Shown here in pieces: positions 48,803-57,367 of a stretch of DNA of 64,000 nucleotides. Under the pieces are notes generated by a model. That model had not been told where the DNA came from, searched no databases, and saw nothing but the letters and a program-made list of their open reading frames with translations. The stretch is from Candidatus Binatia bacterium (GTDB taxonomy: Bacteria; Desulfobacterota; Binatia; Bin18): contig JAJDTY010000075.1 in NCBI GenBank assembly GCA_022826945.1, forward strand, positions 1-64,000, written 5' to 3'. The number at the start of each line of letters is the position of its first letter. The first letter of the stretch is position 1. The position numbers were made by a program, and so were the translations under genes.

Positions 48803-49381
48803 ATGAGTCATTTATTTGCCTATCTTTCTCGGATGAAATTTATTCGGCGCTGGAGTTTGATGCACAGCACCTATCCGGAAAACGTCCAGGAACACAGCCT
48901 GCAAGTTGCGCTGGTGACCCATATGCTGGCCGTTATTCGGAATCGTCTCTTCTCCGGCGAGGTGAACCCGGAGCGGGCCGCGACCCTGGCCCTCTATCAC
49001 GATGTCGGCGAGGTCTTGATCGGCGACCTGCCCACACCCGTCAAGTATTTTAATCCCGAGATCAAGACCGCGTATCAAACCATTGAGCAGACCGCGGTGC
49101 ATAAGCTGTTCAGCATGCTGCCCGAAGAACTCAAAGACGGCTATCAACCGTTCTTTGAGTCGGATGAAGCCGACCGCGACCACCACGAACTGGTAAAAGC
49201 CGCGGACAAGCTGTGCGCTTATCTCAAATGCCTGGAAGAGGTCAGCGCGGGCAATCAGGAGTTTTCCCAGGCCGAACAAACGCTCAAGGAGACGGTTGAT
49301 CGGATTGACCTCCCGGAGGTGCGCTATTTTCTGGAGACCTTTGTCCCGAGTTTCCGCCTCACCCTCGACGAGTTGGGTTAG
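48803..49381 (+). CDS. yfbR: 5'-deoxynucleotidase YfbR
   Basis: A 192-residue HD-domain nucleotidase. It aligns along its length with E. coli YfbR: ENVQEHSLQVALVTHMLA (H31), LYHDVGEVLIGDLPTPVKYF (H66, D67), KAADKLCAYLKCLEEVSAGNQEF and FVPSFRLTLDE. It removes phosphate from deoxynucleoside 5'-monophosphates in nucleotide salvage. The start MSHLFAYLSRMKFI also matches. The gene ends right before a short GC stem and a seven-T run. Confidence 0.92.
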   Translation: MSHLFAYLSRMKFIRRWSLMHSTYPENVQEHSLQVALVTHMLAVIRNRLFSGEVNPERAATLALYHDVGEVLIGDLPTPVKYFNPEIKTAYQTIEQTAVHKLFSMLPEELKDGYQPFFESDEADRDHHELVKAADKLCAYLKCLEEVSAGNQEFSQAEQTLKETVDRIDLPEVRYFLETFVPSFRLTLDELG

Positions 49382-49383
49382 AG

Positions 49384-49405
49384 CGCCGAGCGGGCGTCTT
49401 TTTTT
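49384..49405 (+). terminator. Intrinsic terminator after yfbR
   Basis: A short GC stem (CGCC at 49384-49387 with GGCG at 49393-49396) is followed within three bases by seven consecutive T (49399-49405). It begins three bases after the yfbR stop codon. The stem is short, but the T run is convincing. Confidence 0.65.
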
Positions 49406-49500
49406 CGTTCCGAACCACAACTTGGCTGGTATGGACCCCATCCCTCAATTACAGTGAAAGAGTGCCGGGGGCGCAATCCAAAACACGTCAGGAGGGAAAA

Positions 49501-50433
49501 ATGACAGCACAGACTCCGCAGGCAGGCATTATTCCGGAGCCGAATCAACATGCCCTCTTTCTGGTCACCAGGGTGAACAATCCAACCGCCACCCGCGAAA
49601 CGGTCGCCCGGGTGGTCGCGGGTATTCCCGAACTGGTGACAACGGTTGGCCGGCACGACCCGGAGGCTGCCCTGGTGTGTACGGTCAGTTTTGGCTCGGG
49701 CTTTTGGGATGTACTCTCCCCAGGCCGTCGTCCCAAGGGGCTGCGACCCTTCACCGCTATTGACCTGCCCGGCAAGAGCGCGCCGAGCACGGGCGGCGAC
49801 ATCCTGTTTCATATCATCTCGAAACGGCTGGACCTCAATTTCGAGTTGGCCAAGCAGGTCCGGGGTCAATTCGGAGAGGCGATAGACGTGTTGGACGAGA
49901 TCCACGGCTTTCGCTACCTGGACTCACGCGATCTGACCGGGTTTATTGACGGCACGGAAAACCCCAGCGGCGATGAGGAGCGGGCAGAGGTCGCCTTGAT
50001 CGGTGACGAAGACCCCGACTTCGCCGGCGGCAGTTACGTCTTCACCCAACGCTATGTGCATAATTTCCCCAAGTGGAACGCCACCCCGCAAGACGAGCAG
50101 GAAGGAGCCGTCGGTCGCCGCAAGGCGGACAGCGAAGAGCTGTCCGACGAGTTCAAACCCCCGACCGCCCATATCAGCCGGGTGGTCATAGAGGAAAACG
50201 GTGAAGAGCTGGAAATCCTGCGCCACAGTTTCCCCTATGGAACGACCTCGGAGGCGGGCCTGTTCTTCATTGCCTATACCAAGGATCTCGATATTACCGA
50301 CAAGATGCTGCGGCGCATGCTGGGAGCCAGCGGCGACGGGCTGCACGACCATCTCATGGACTACACCCAGGCCGTATCAGGTGCGCATTTCTTTGCCCCG
50401 TCGCTCGAAATGTTGCGGACACTGGGGGGATAG
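49501..50433 (+). CDS. Dyp-type peroxidase, second copy
   Basis: A 310-residue heme peroxidase of the Dyp family. GFIDGTENPSGDEE is the distal GxxDG motif (D150), PTAHISRVV supplies the proximal His, and EILRHSFPYGTTSEAGLFFIAY the conserved Arg region. It is closer to the cytoplasmic YfeX-like/TyrA type than to the copy at 26125, and neither has a Tat signal. The ATG at 49501 has AGGAGGG five bases away. It is a single-gene unit converging with the phosphoesterase gene three bases further on. Confidence 0.9.
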   Translation: MTAQTPQAGIIPEPNQHALFLVTRVNNPTATRETVARVVAGIPELVTTVGRHDPEAALVCTVSFGSGFWDVLSPGRRPKGLRPFTAIDLPGKSAPSTGGDILFHIISKRLDLNFELAKQVRGQFGEAIDVLDEIHGFRYLDSRDLTGFIDGTENPSGDEERAEVALIGDEDPDFAGGSYVFTQRYVHNFPKWNATPQDEQEGAVGRRKADSEELSDEFKPPTAHISRVVIEENGEELEILRHSFPYGTTSEAGLFFIAYTKDLDITDKMLRRMLGASGDGLHDHLMDYTQAVSGAHFFAPSLEMLRTLGG

Positions 50434-50436
50434 GGC

Positions 50437-51015
50437 CTACGGAGCAGTCGGATTCCCCTGACAGGCTTCCAGGTCAAAGAACAATTCCCGGCCCGGATTC
50501 TTCAGCTCAGGGCTCTCGCCCAGCCGGAGAATATGGGCGGTGATGTTTCCGGGCGCGATATCGAGCACGCCAACCGTTCCGAGCCGGGTGGACCACAGAT
50601 GGGGATGGGTGGCGCTGCCTGAGTTGATCTGCAAGACCCCCTCCCGATACTCCAGGCGCTCAAAGTGGGTATGCCCGGTGATGATAATGTCGGCGGGCTC
50701 ACCGCGCAGATACTGTTGGGTTAAGTCGGCAATCGGCCGCTCTTCAGGCTCCATGTCGTGGACCATGGCAATACGCCAGCCTTCGAGGTGCAGCCGCTGC
50801 ACGTCTTCCACGCGCGGGTCGTCCCAGCCACTGTCATTATTGCCCCGGGCCGCCAGCGTCGGCGCGATATCCTCCAACCAGTCCAGCACCCGCGGAGAGA
50901 CGATATCCCCGGCGTGGAGAATAAGGTCCGCGCCCGTAAAAGCGACCCTGACTTCGTCCCAGAGATCACGGATCGTGCTCGGCAGGTGAGTGTCCGTAAC
51001 GAGACCGATACGCAT
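50437..51015 (-). CDS. YfcE/MJ0936-type metallophosphoesterase
   Basis: A 192-residue calcineurin-like phosphoesterase. Metal ligands are seen as TDTHLP (D8, H10), LILHAGDIV (D37), ARGNND (N59/N60), and GHTHFERLEY near the middle. It probably hydrolyses phosphodiesters; the physiological substrate is unknown. It is only three bases from the stop of the convergent Dyp gene. The ATG at 51015 has a GGAAGAAAG upstream. Confidence 0.87.
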   Translation of the reverse strand: MRIGLVTDTHLPSTIRDLWDEVRVAFTGADLILHAGDIVSPRVLDWLEDIAPTLAARGNNDSGWDDPRVEDVQRLHLEGWRIAMVHDMEPEERPIADLTQQYLRGEPADIIITGHTHFERLEYREGVLQINSGSATHPHLWSTRLGTVGVLDIAPGNITAHILRLGESPELKNPGRELFFDLEACQGNPTAP

Positions 51016-51083
51016 GGATTATCTTTCTTCCTGTGTACCGAGGATATCTAGGCGTTAATTCCCAAAAATAAAATTTCCCCTTC

Positions 51084-51293
51084 TCACTCCACGTCCACCA
51101 AAATGTCTTTCGTTTGTGATCCTGAGTGCTGGGGCGAGACTTCATCTTCGATCATCATTTTACAGGCATCCCGTATATGCTCTTCCTATTCTTCGAGCGT
51201 CTCTCCTTGGCTGAAAATTCCGGGAATCTCTTTCAGCCCTCCGACATACCAGCCATCATCTGTCCAATATTCAAGTGAGAAGGGGCGTTTCAT
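51084..51293 (-). pseudogene. HicB-like antitoxin gene with an internal stop codon
   Basis: A 70-codon minus-strand frame too broken for an ordinary gene call. It starts MKRPFSLEYWTDDGWYVGGL, then KEIPGIFSQGETLEE, where a TAG replaces an expected Leu codon (one base change from TTG). After the stop it goes on in the same frame with EEHIRDACKMMIEDE and ends KDILVDVE. This is the HicB/DUF1902-type RNase H-like antitoxin fold: two N-terminal strands, GQGETLEELEENI-type helix. An AAGGGA lies before the ATG. No complete hicA toxin gene is next to it. It is likely a dead antitoxin. Confidence 0.65.
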
Positions 51294-51357
51294 GAGCATT
51301 CCCTTAGTGTGAGTAAGGATTCAAAAAGCTTCATATACCTGGTCACGGCGTTTCAGC

Positions 51358-52908
51358 CTAGTCTAGTGCAGAGGAGAGCGTGTTTATCATATCCCGAATC
51401 GCGGCACTGTCCGCCTCATCGGGACTGGAAAGGCTCAGTGTCGTGATTTCTTCAAGACTCTGAAGCCCAGCGTTCGGTTGTTCTAGTCCTGTATCTTGAG
51501 GTGTCGATTGCTCTTGTATGCTCGATGTGGATCGACTCGTTCGTATTCCTGTCATTGGATAAGGATTAGAGATATCAGATGCAGCCGTGCCACACACTCC
51601 ATTCCGTACATCAATTTGAAAATAGAACCCCTCAACGCTGTTATTGCCAGTCTTATTAAACACAAAGAACCGACAAATAAGGAAATCGCTAGGTTCGAGC
51701 AATCCAAATTCATACGGTAAGGGATTACCTGGGTTGACATCCTGGATGCGTCCAGCAGCAACCGGATTGCCATATTCATCAGTCCCAAAAATGAGGGGAG
51801 TCTCGGTGCTGGTATCAACCCGGCTTAACCGATAGATGCGAGTGGATGTACTAATGATGGTATACCTAAACCGCCAAGTTCCAAGCAAGTCGTTGAGGCT
51901 GCTCCCGCCCCCCCTTGCTTCACACACATCATAGTGGGTCGGGAGACCGTACCGCGCACCCACATCATTGATACACACGCCTTCGTCACACTGCCCCGGA
52001 TCGCAGTCCCCATCTCCAATCCCACAGTAGTTATACACACAGTAGTTGGGGTCGGGACGAGTGCCCGCTTCACACACATCGTAGTGGGCCGGGAGACCGT
52101 GCCGCGCACCCACATCATTGACACAGGTGAGCCCGGCCTGGCATTCGCTGTTAGAATCGCAATCGCCCTTCCCTGCCGGACAGGGTCCAAAATCTCGACA
52201 GTAGTTGGGGTCGGGTTGTCCACCACCGCCACCATAGATGGCCCGAATTCCTGCGATATCGTCTGCTTGGAGTCGGTCGGTATCGTCGGCCTTGGAGTTC
52301 ATAATGGCATTCACGGACTGACCATGATCGTCCGGGTGATCGAGGCCCAGGACATGGCCGAATTCATGTATTGCGACCCGGTGGAAATCAATTGCGCCAA
52401 AGCGCCGTGGACCCGAATAGGTGCTCCAGTCCTCGTTGCTATTAAAATGCACATCACTATCGACGATTTCACCCGAAGAATCGTGGAACCACAGGTGCGT
52501 AACGGCCAGTGTGTTCTCGCCAAAGGCCATGCCGCACTGCGTGTCCGCCCAGACGACGGTGTTGATGCCATCCACATCGCTGCTGGTACATGACACGGAA
52601 ACCGGCCGACTAGGAGAGATGCGAAACGTGAAATTGGCTCCCACTGCATTCCACTGCCGTGCCGCGTCTCGCGCGGCATCGTCCCAGCACGGGCCATATT
52701 CTGTAAGCGGATTGTTGGGGGGACAGCCAACGCGCAGGTTGAGCGAGGCCTCGGACTCCTGCCAGAAAATGCCTACTCCAGTAGGAGTAGTTTCTTGGAC
52801 ATAGGCTAGGCTGTCACGCGGACACCAAGCCAGTATCATCAGGAAGGGGAGCAGGACTGCAAAAAGCAGGCGGCCCTTCGGTTGGGTATGGGGCGTCTTA
52901 CTGCTCAC
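51358..52908 (-). CDS. Matrixin-type metalloprotease with Cys-rich repeats
   Basis: A 516-residue secreted protein. The signal peptide (residues about 12-35) ends near DSLA. The zinc site HEFGHVLGLDH (H181, H185, H191) is that of matrixins (M10), preceded by GAIDFHRVAI and followed by the Met-turn region NAIMNSKADDTDRLQADD. After that come two tandem Cys-rich repeats of about 45 residues (each with DPNYC, C..GDCD and a CVNDVGAR/CINDVGAR, HYDVCEA core), then a beta-rich region. The GTG at 52908 has an AGGAG six bases in front and overlaps the stop of the gene before it by 11 bases. It is probably a secreted protease. Confidence 0.85.
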   Translation of the reverse strand: MSSKTPHTQPKGRLLFAVLLPFLMILAWCPRDSLAYVQETTPTGVGIFWQESEASLNLRVGCPPNNPLTEYGPCWDDAARDAARQWNAVGANFTFRISPSRPVSVSCTSSDVDGINTVVWADTQCGMAFGENTLAVTHLWFHDSSGEIVDSDVHFNSNEDWSTYSGPRRFGAIDFHRVAIHEFGHVLGLDHPDDHGQSVNAIMNSKADDTDRLQADDIAGIRAIYGGGGGQPDPNYCRDFGPCPAGKGDCDSNSECQAGLTCVNDVGARHGLPAHYDVCEAGTRPDPNYCVYNYCGIGDGDCDPGQCDEGVCINDVGARYGLPTHYDVCEARGGGSSLNDLLGTWRFRYTIISTSTRIYRLSRVDTSTETPLIFGTDEYGNPVAAGRIQDVNPGNPLPYEFGLLEPSDFLICRFFVFNKTGNNSVEGFYFQIDVRNGVCGTAASDISNPYPMTGIRTSRSTSSIQEQSTPQDTGLEQPNAGLQSLEEITTLSLSSPDEADSAAIRDMINTLSSALD

Positions 52909-53557
52909 TAGGCATCTCCTGGCGTAACTCCTGTTCAATCATTTGGGTAAAGGTCCCCAGCGACATGGCCTCAGACGGTTGATCTTTCTGCTCCTGAACA
53001 ATGGGGGCTCCGTCGTGGAGTATCCCGCCCTCCTCGCTGGGCAGCGTGGTAACGGGCTGCCGGGCATGATTATGGATGGTCTCGGTCCCGCGCTCAGCAT
53101 CAAACATCACCCGGTAGACCCCCTGCCACATGCCGACGAGCGGTACGGCCTGGTGTTGGTTGCCTTGACAAAAAATGACCGTCCGTTCTCCCAGGCTGAA
53201 CTGCGGCACGCCCGCAATCTGCATGACAAGTCCATCCGGTGTCGGACCGCCCAAAAAGTGCAAGGTGATCTCTGTTTGACTCTCGTCACCTTTCAATACG
53301 TCCAGGTCGGAGAAGGTCACCAGCGTGAAGGGCGCTTCTTTCTCCGCATTCCACTCGGTCGCAATGGCAGAGACGGTGCCGATGGCAATCACCTCAGCAT
53401 CCTGCACCAGGGAGGAAAAGGACTGTTCAATAACCGTAGTGGCTCTTGCGATTTGCAGGAGCGACAGCAGGCTCATCGCCACCGCGAGCACCCCCCGGAG
53501 CAGCGGCGTTTTACAATAAGACCGCGGCAGGTACAGGTCCTTGGTCCGGTCAGACAT
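52898..53557 (-). CDS. Secreted partner protein of the matrixin
   Basis: A 219-residue protein with a signal peptide ending at ARA (about residue 39). The mature N-terminus, TTVIEQSFSSLVQDAEVIAIGTVSAI, and FSDLDVLKGDESQTEITLHFLGG belong to a beta-barrel-like family seen next to matrixins in other genomes. Its function is unknown; it could be a propeptide-like inhibitor or secretion partner. Its last 11 bases overlap the protease start (GTGAGCAGTAA), so both are translated together. Confidence 0.65.
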   Translation of the reverse strand: MSDRTKDLYLPRSYCKTPLLRGVLAVAMSLLSLLQIARATTVIEQSFSSLVQDAEVIAIGTVSAIATEWNAEKEAPFTLVTFSDLDVLKGDESQTEITLHFLGGPTPDGLVMQIAGVPQFSLGERTVIFCQGNQHQAVPLVGMWQGVYRVMFDAERGTETIHNHARQPVTTLPSEEGGILHDGAPIVQEQKDQPSEAMSLGTFTQMIEQELRQEMPSEQ

Positions 53558-53710
53558 ATCTTACTCCTCCTTATGAGACAGCATGGTCCCGGCTGGTGTG
53601 CCGGGCCGTATCCCAATCACACAAACCGTCTGATTGCATGTTAGGGCGGGGGAGAGCACAAGAGGAGGAGAACAGCGCGTCAAGTCCTTAACTTGCTATT
53701 CCGCTATTCT

Positions 53711-56173
53711 TTACTGCCCCACGATCCAACGGGCCGCCGCGACAATATTCTCGGGCGCAATCCCGTAGCGCCGGTACAGGTCGGTCTGGGTGCCGGACTG
53801 TCCGAACTCGGTCACCCCGAGACAGGTCATCCGCGTTGCCAGCGCCCCACCAATAAACGACAGGGTATGTGGGTGCGCGTCGTGGAGGGTCACGACCGGA
53901 GCGCTCCGCTCCGCAACCGGCACCAGGGCTTCCACCCAGCTTTCGTATCGTTGGCCCTGCATATTCTGCTGCTGGGTCGCCATATAGTCGTGAAACAACA
54001 CATCTGCGCTGGTCACGTTGAACACATTGGCAAAAATCCCGTGCTGTTTGAGCTGTTGCGCGGCCTCAACCGCTTCCGGCAGCATAGCGCCCGTCACAAA
54101 CACGTGGACGACGTTCACGCCGGGTTGGTAGGCTTCCTCGGACTGCCAATCCAGCAGCCGATAGCCCCCCTGAAGCACCTGCTGCCGCAGGTCTTCTTCC
54201 CCGTCTCGTTCCAGCGCCATATTGAAGATGGCCTGGTCCAGCGGCTTGGTCGAGAGCCGCAAATAGGCGCTCTTGCCGGTGTCCCGGTCCTGGAGTTCGG
54301 TCAGCGCGGCCAGGAGAATCCATTCCAGCTCAAGCGCATAGGCCGGTTCGTAATAGGTGACACCGGGCAGTTGGACCCCGATGCCCGGCGTAATGAGCGA
54401 CTGGTGCGCCCCGCCTTCGGGGCTGAGGCTGATCCCCGAGGGAGTGCCGATGACGATGAATCTGGCCTGCGAGTAGGCCGCGTAAATAAAGGCGTCGAGC
54501 GCCCGGCACACAAACGGATCGTAGACCGTGCCAATCGGGAGCAGGGACTGCCCATACAGCTCGTCAGCCAGGCCAAAAGCACCCAAGGCCAGAAACAGAT
54601 TAGTCTCGGAGATGCCGAGTTCGATGTGTTTGCCGGTCGGGTTCTCGCGCCAGTCGATCAGCAGAGAGATATCCGACTCCCCGAAATAATTCTTCATCTG
54701 ACGACGCGAGTACACCCCGACCTTGTGAATCCAGCCGCCCAGATTGGTTGACATGGCGACATCGGGCGAAATCGTCACCAGATGGGGCGCAATCTCGGGC
54801 TGACGACTGAGGGCCAGAAAAATGCGGCCCAGTATGGCCTGCGTCGACAGGACGCCATGATACGTTCCGCCCAAACCGGCTGGAATCTCAATAGCTGTTT
54901 CCGCAGCCCGTGCGACCGGAGCAGAACGCCGGGATTCCTCGGCCAACTCCTCCCCCTCTTCCAGCAGCGTGCTGATATAGCGTGCCTCTTCGCTGTCCGG
55001 GGGAAAGGCGGCAAACTCCTCGCCCTCGGCCACGCCCAGCCGCTGGCGGACCTCTTCGATCTCCCCGGGCTTGAGCAGCCGGGCGTGGTTGGCGGGATTG
55101 CCGGCCAACGGCAGGCTCCAGCCCTTGATCGTATAGGCAAAAATCACAATCGGTTGGGTCTCGATGGCGAACGCCTCGGCAAAGGCTTCGAGCACCCGCT
55201 CCAAATCGTGCCCGCCGAGATTGGCCAGCAGCTCTTTCACCTCATCCGGCTCATAACCGGCCAGCAGCTCGGCCATGGCCGCATCTTTTTTCCCGTTGGA
55301 CTGAACGAAACGATCACGAATGGTGATACCGTCCTGGAGCAGCAGGCTCTGGTACTCCTCATTACTCATCTCATCGATCCGGGCTCTGAGTTTGAGCCCG
55401 TAGGGTTTACGAAAGACGTCTTCGAGCCGGTGGCCGTATTTGAGGTCAATGATATGCCAGCCGTTGGCGGCAAACATTTCCCGCAACTGCTGGGCGCGGC
55501 CGTCCGGGACAACGCGATCGAGGCTCTGCCGGTTCAGGTCCACGATCCACAGCACCCGCGACATCCGCTGGGTATAGGCTTCTCCCAGCGCCTCCCAGAT
55601 ATTGCCCTCGTCCAGTTCGGCATCACCGACCAGGGCAATATGCCAGCCCGAGGACGGCCCGTCCGGGGGTGGAGCGGCTTCCCGGTCCGCGCCGTCAGCA
55701 TGGTCCTCCAGATAGTCACGGACCAGGGCACCAAAGAGCGGCGTCACCGCACCAAGGCCGACCGAGCCGGTTGAAAAATCGACCTGGTCCGGGTCTTTGG
55801 TGCGGGACGGGTAGGCTTGTAGGCCACCGTACTGACGGAAGGCCTTGAGCTTCTCTTGGGGCAGCACACCACGTAAGAACTGAATCGCATGAAAAACCGG
55901 GGAGGCGTGCGGCTTGATGGACACGCGGTCACCCGGTCGCAGAAAATAAAAGTACAGCGCGGTCAGCAATGTCACCACCGAGGCAGAACTGGCCTCGTGC
56001 CCGCCCACTTTGATGCCGTCCGGGTTGGGACGCACAAAGTTCGCATAATGCACAATATAGGTTGAGAGCCACAGCACCCGCCGCTGAATACGTTCAAGCA
56101 TATCCAGGTCATACAGGTCCCACCGGCGGACGCGGTCGGAAGACGGCGTATCGGCTAAGGCGTGCTGTTTCAT
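53711..56173 (-). CDS. AceE-like homodimeric pyruvate dehydrogenase E1/transketolase-family enzyme
   Basis: An 820-residue thiamine-diphosphate enzyme. The ThDP motif is GDAELDEGN (G183-N191) followed by WIVDLNRQSLD, and GHEASSASVVTLLTALYFYFL, KPHASPVFHAIQFLRG and GSVGLGAVTPLFG are all in the AceE pattern. The C-terminal half (LLIDWRENPTGKHIELGISETNLFLALGAFG in parts, ALVPVAERSAPVVTLHDAHPHTLSFIGG) matches the pyrimidine and transketolase C-terminal domains. It likely oxidises pyruvate or a related 2-oxoacid. The E2 and E3 genes are not next to it, though an E3-like flavoprotein is at 62262. Confidence 0.78.
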   Translation of the reverse strand: MKQHALADTPSSDRVRRWDLYDLDMLERIQRRVLWLSTYIVHYANFVRPNPDGIKVGGHEASSASVVTLLTALYFYFLRPGDRVSIKPHASPVFHAIQFLRGVLPQEKLKAFRQYGGLQAYPSRTKDPDQVDFSTGSVGLGAVTPLFGALVRDYLEDHADGADREAAPPPDGPSSGWHIALVGDAELDEGNIWEALGEAYTQRMSRVLWIVDLNRQSLDRVVPDGRAQQLREMFAANGWHIIDLKYGHRLEDVFRKPYGLKLRARIDEMSNEEYQSLLLQDGITIRDRFVQSNGKKDAAMAELLAGYEPDEVKELLANLGGHDLERVLEAFAEAFAIETQPIVIFAYTIKGWSLPLAGNPANHARLLKPGEIEEVRQRLGVAEGEEFAAFPPDSEEARYISTLLEEGEELAEESRRSAPVARAAETAIEIPAGLGGTYHGVLSTQAILGRIFLALSRQPEIAPHLVTISPDVAMSTNLGGWIHKVGVYSRRQMKNYFGESDISLLIDWRENPTGKHIELGISETNLFLALGAFGLADELYGQSLLPIGTVYDPFVCRALDAFIYAAYSQARFIVIGTPSGISLSPEGGAHQSLITPGIGVQLPGVTYYEPAYALELEWILLAALTELQDRDTGKSAYLRLSTKPLDQAIFNMALERDGEEDLRQQVLQGGYRLLDWQSEEAYQPGVNVVHVFVTGAMLPEAVEAAQQLKQHGIFANVFNVTSADVLFHDYMATQQQNMQGQRYESWVEALVPVAERSAPVVTLHDAHPHTLSFIGGALATRMTCLGVTEFGQSGTQTDLYRRYGIAPENIVAAARWIVGQ

Positions 56174-56221
56174 GCGGCTGGCCTCATAACACTGCGCTGA
56201 ATGGAATCAGGCTGGTATGGA

Positions 56222-57352
56222 CTACAGGCCAAAGAAGGTGGCCGCATTCTCCCCCAGGATTTTGTTGACCGAGGCTTCGGGCAGACGAGCCAGCGATTCG
56301 CGCGTTTTCTTGACCGGCTCGGTAAAGCCTTCGGCATGGGGATAGTCCGAACCAACAAAAAACTTATCGTCTCCAACCAGCTCAACCATATGCGGCAGGG
56401 TCCGTTCGCTCGGGTCGGCGGAAATCCAGATGTTCCGCGCAAAGTATTCGCTGGCCGGCCGCTTCATCTGGCAGGTGTGACCCATATAGCTGAACCGATA
56501 GTCCAGCCGGTCGAGCCACTCGGCCACCCAGCCGCTGGCCGATTCAATCGTGGCGACCCGCAGGCGCGGGAAACGCTCGAACACGCCGTCGTAGACCATG
56601 GTGGTGAGGGCCATGCGTGGGTCTTGAATGACGTTCATGCTGAGAAACATAAAGCCGGGGTCGCGGTCGCTGTACCATTCGTTGCCAATGTATTTTGCAT
56701 GGACCACCAGATGCAGTCCGACGGCAATGTCGCACTCTTGGGCCGTCGCCCAGACGGGATCAAAGTCCGGATGGCCAAAGCTCTTGCCATCGATCGGCAG
56801 GGCGCCAACAAAGACCCCGTGCACGTCGGCTTTGGCCAACCGCTTGATCTCCTCAACCGCGGCGGCAGGGTTGCGCAACGAGATATGGCCCAGGGGATAG
56901 AGACGATCCAGACGACCCTGGCAGGTTTCAGCCGCCCAACGGTTATAGGCACGGCAATGAGCGGCAGCGAGTTCCGGGTCTTCAACCAGGTCCTCCCACA
57001 GCAACCCCAGGGTGGGGTAGATAAACTGGCCTTCTATCCCTTCGACATCGAGGAAGTGAATCCGTTGCTCCATGTCCTCAAGCGAATGACTGAACGCCTG
57101 AGTCCAATCAAAGGATTTGAGCCCCTGGCCCGATTCTTTTTGGCCATAGCCGACGGCAACGCCCATGAGTTCCTCAATGCTGAGGTCTCCGGAGTGATCA
57201 ATCCGCACGTCTTCAACCGCCACCGCATACCGGTTGCTTTTTGGGTCTTGTTCAAACCGCAAGCAGCGCGAGCGGTACCGGGGATCGATATGCTGCTCCC
57301 ACAGGTCGAGCGGTTCCATAAAGTGACTGTCCGCATCAATAATACGCGTCAT
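56222..57352 (-). CDS. Amidohydrolase family 2 protein
   Basis: A 376-residue family 2 amidohydrolase of the subfamily seen at 16856 and 32563. IIDADSHFMEPLDLW (D8, H10) starts the protein, GLLWEDLVED and AYNRWAAETC follow, and FFVGSDYPHAEG carries the Asp. It may decarboxylate or hydrolyse an acid from ring cleavage. The ATG at 57352 follows an AAGGAGAG. The LLM gene ends 15 bases before it on the same strand, so the two form a pair like those at 14-18 kb and 32.5-34.8 kb. Confidence 0.87.
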   Translation of the reverse strand: MTRIIDADSHFMEPLDLWEQHIDPRYRSRCLRFEQDPKSNRYAVAVEDVRIDHSGDLSIEELMGVAVGYGQKESGQGLKSFDWTQAFSHSLEDMEQRIHFLDVEGIEGQFIYPTLGLLWEDLVEDPELAAAHCRAYNRWAAETCQGRLDRLYPLGHISLRNPAAAVEEIKRLAKADVHGVFVGALPIDGKSFGHPDFDPVWATAQECDIAVGLHLVVHAKYIGNEWYSDRDPGFMFLSMNVIQDPRMALTTMVYDGVFERFPRLRVATIESASGWVAEWLDRLDYRFSYMGHTCQMKRPASEYFARNIWISADPSERTLPHMVELVGDDKFFVGSDYPHAEGFTEPVKKTRESLARLPEASVNKILGENAATFFGL

Positions 57353-57367
57353 GGCGTCTCTCCTTTT

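Noticed and set aside
51294-51357. A hicA toxin gene next to the HicB remnant.
   Set aside because: Only a few codons with KRRD-like sequence are readable before a stop; too short to call even a remnant.
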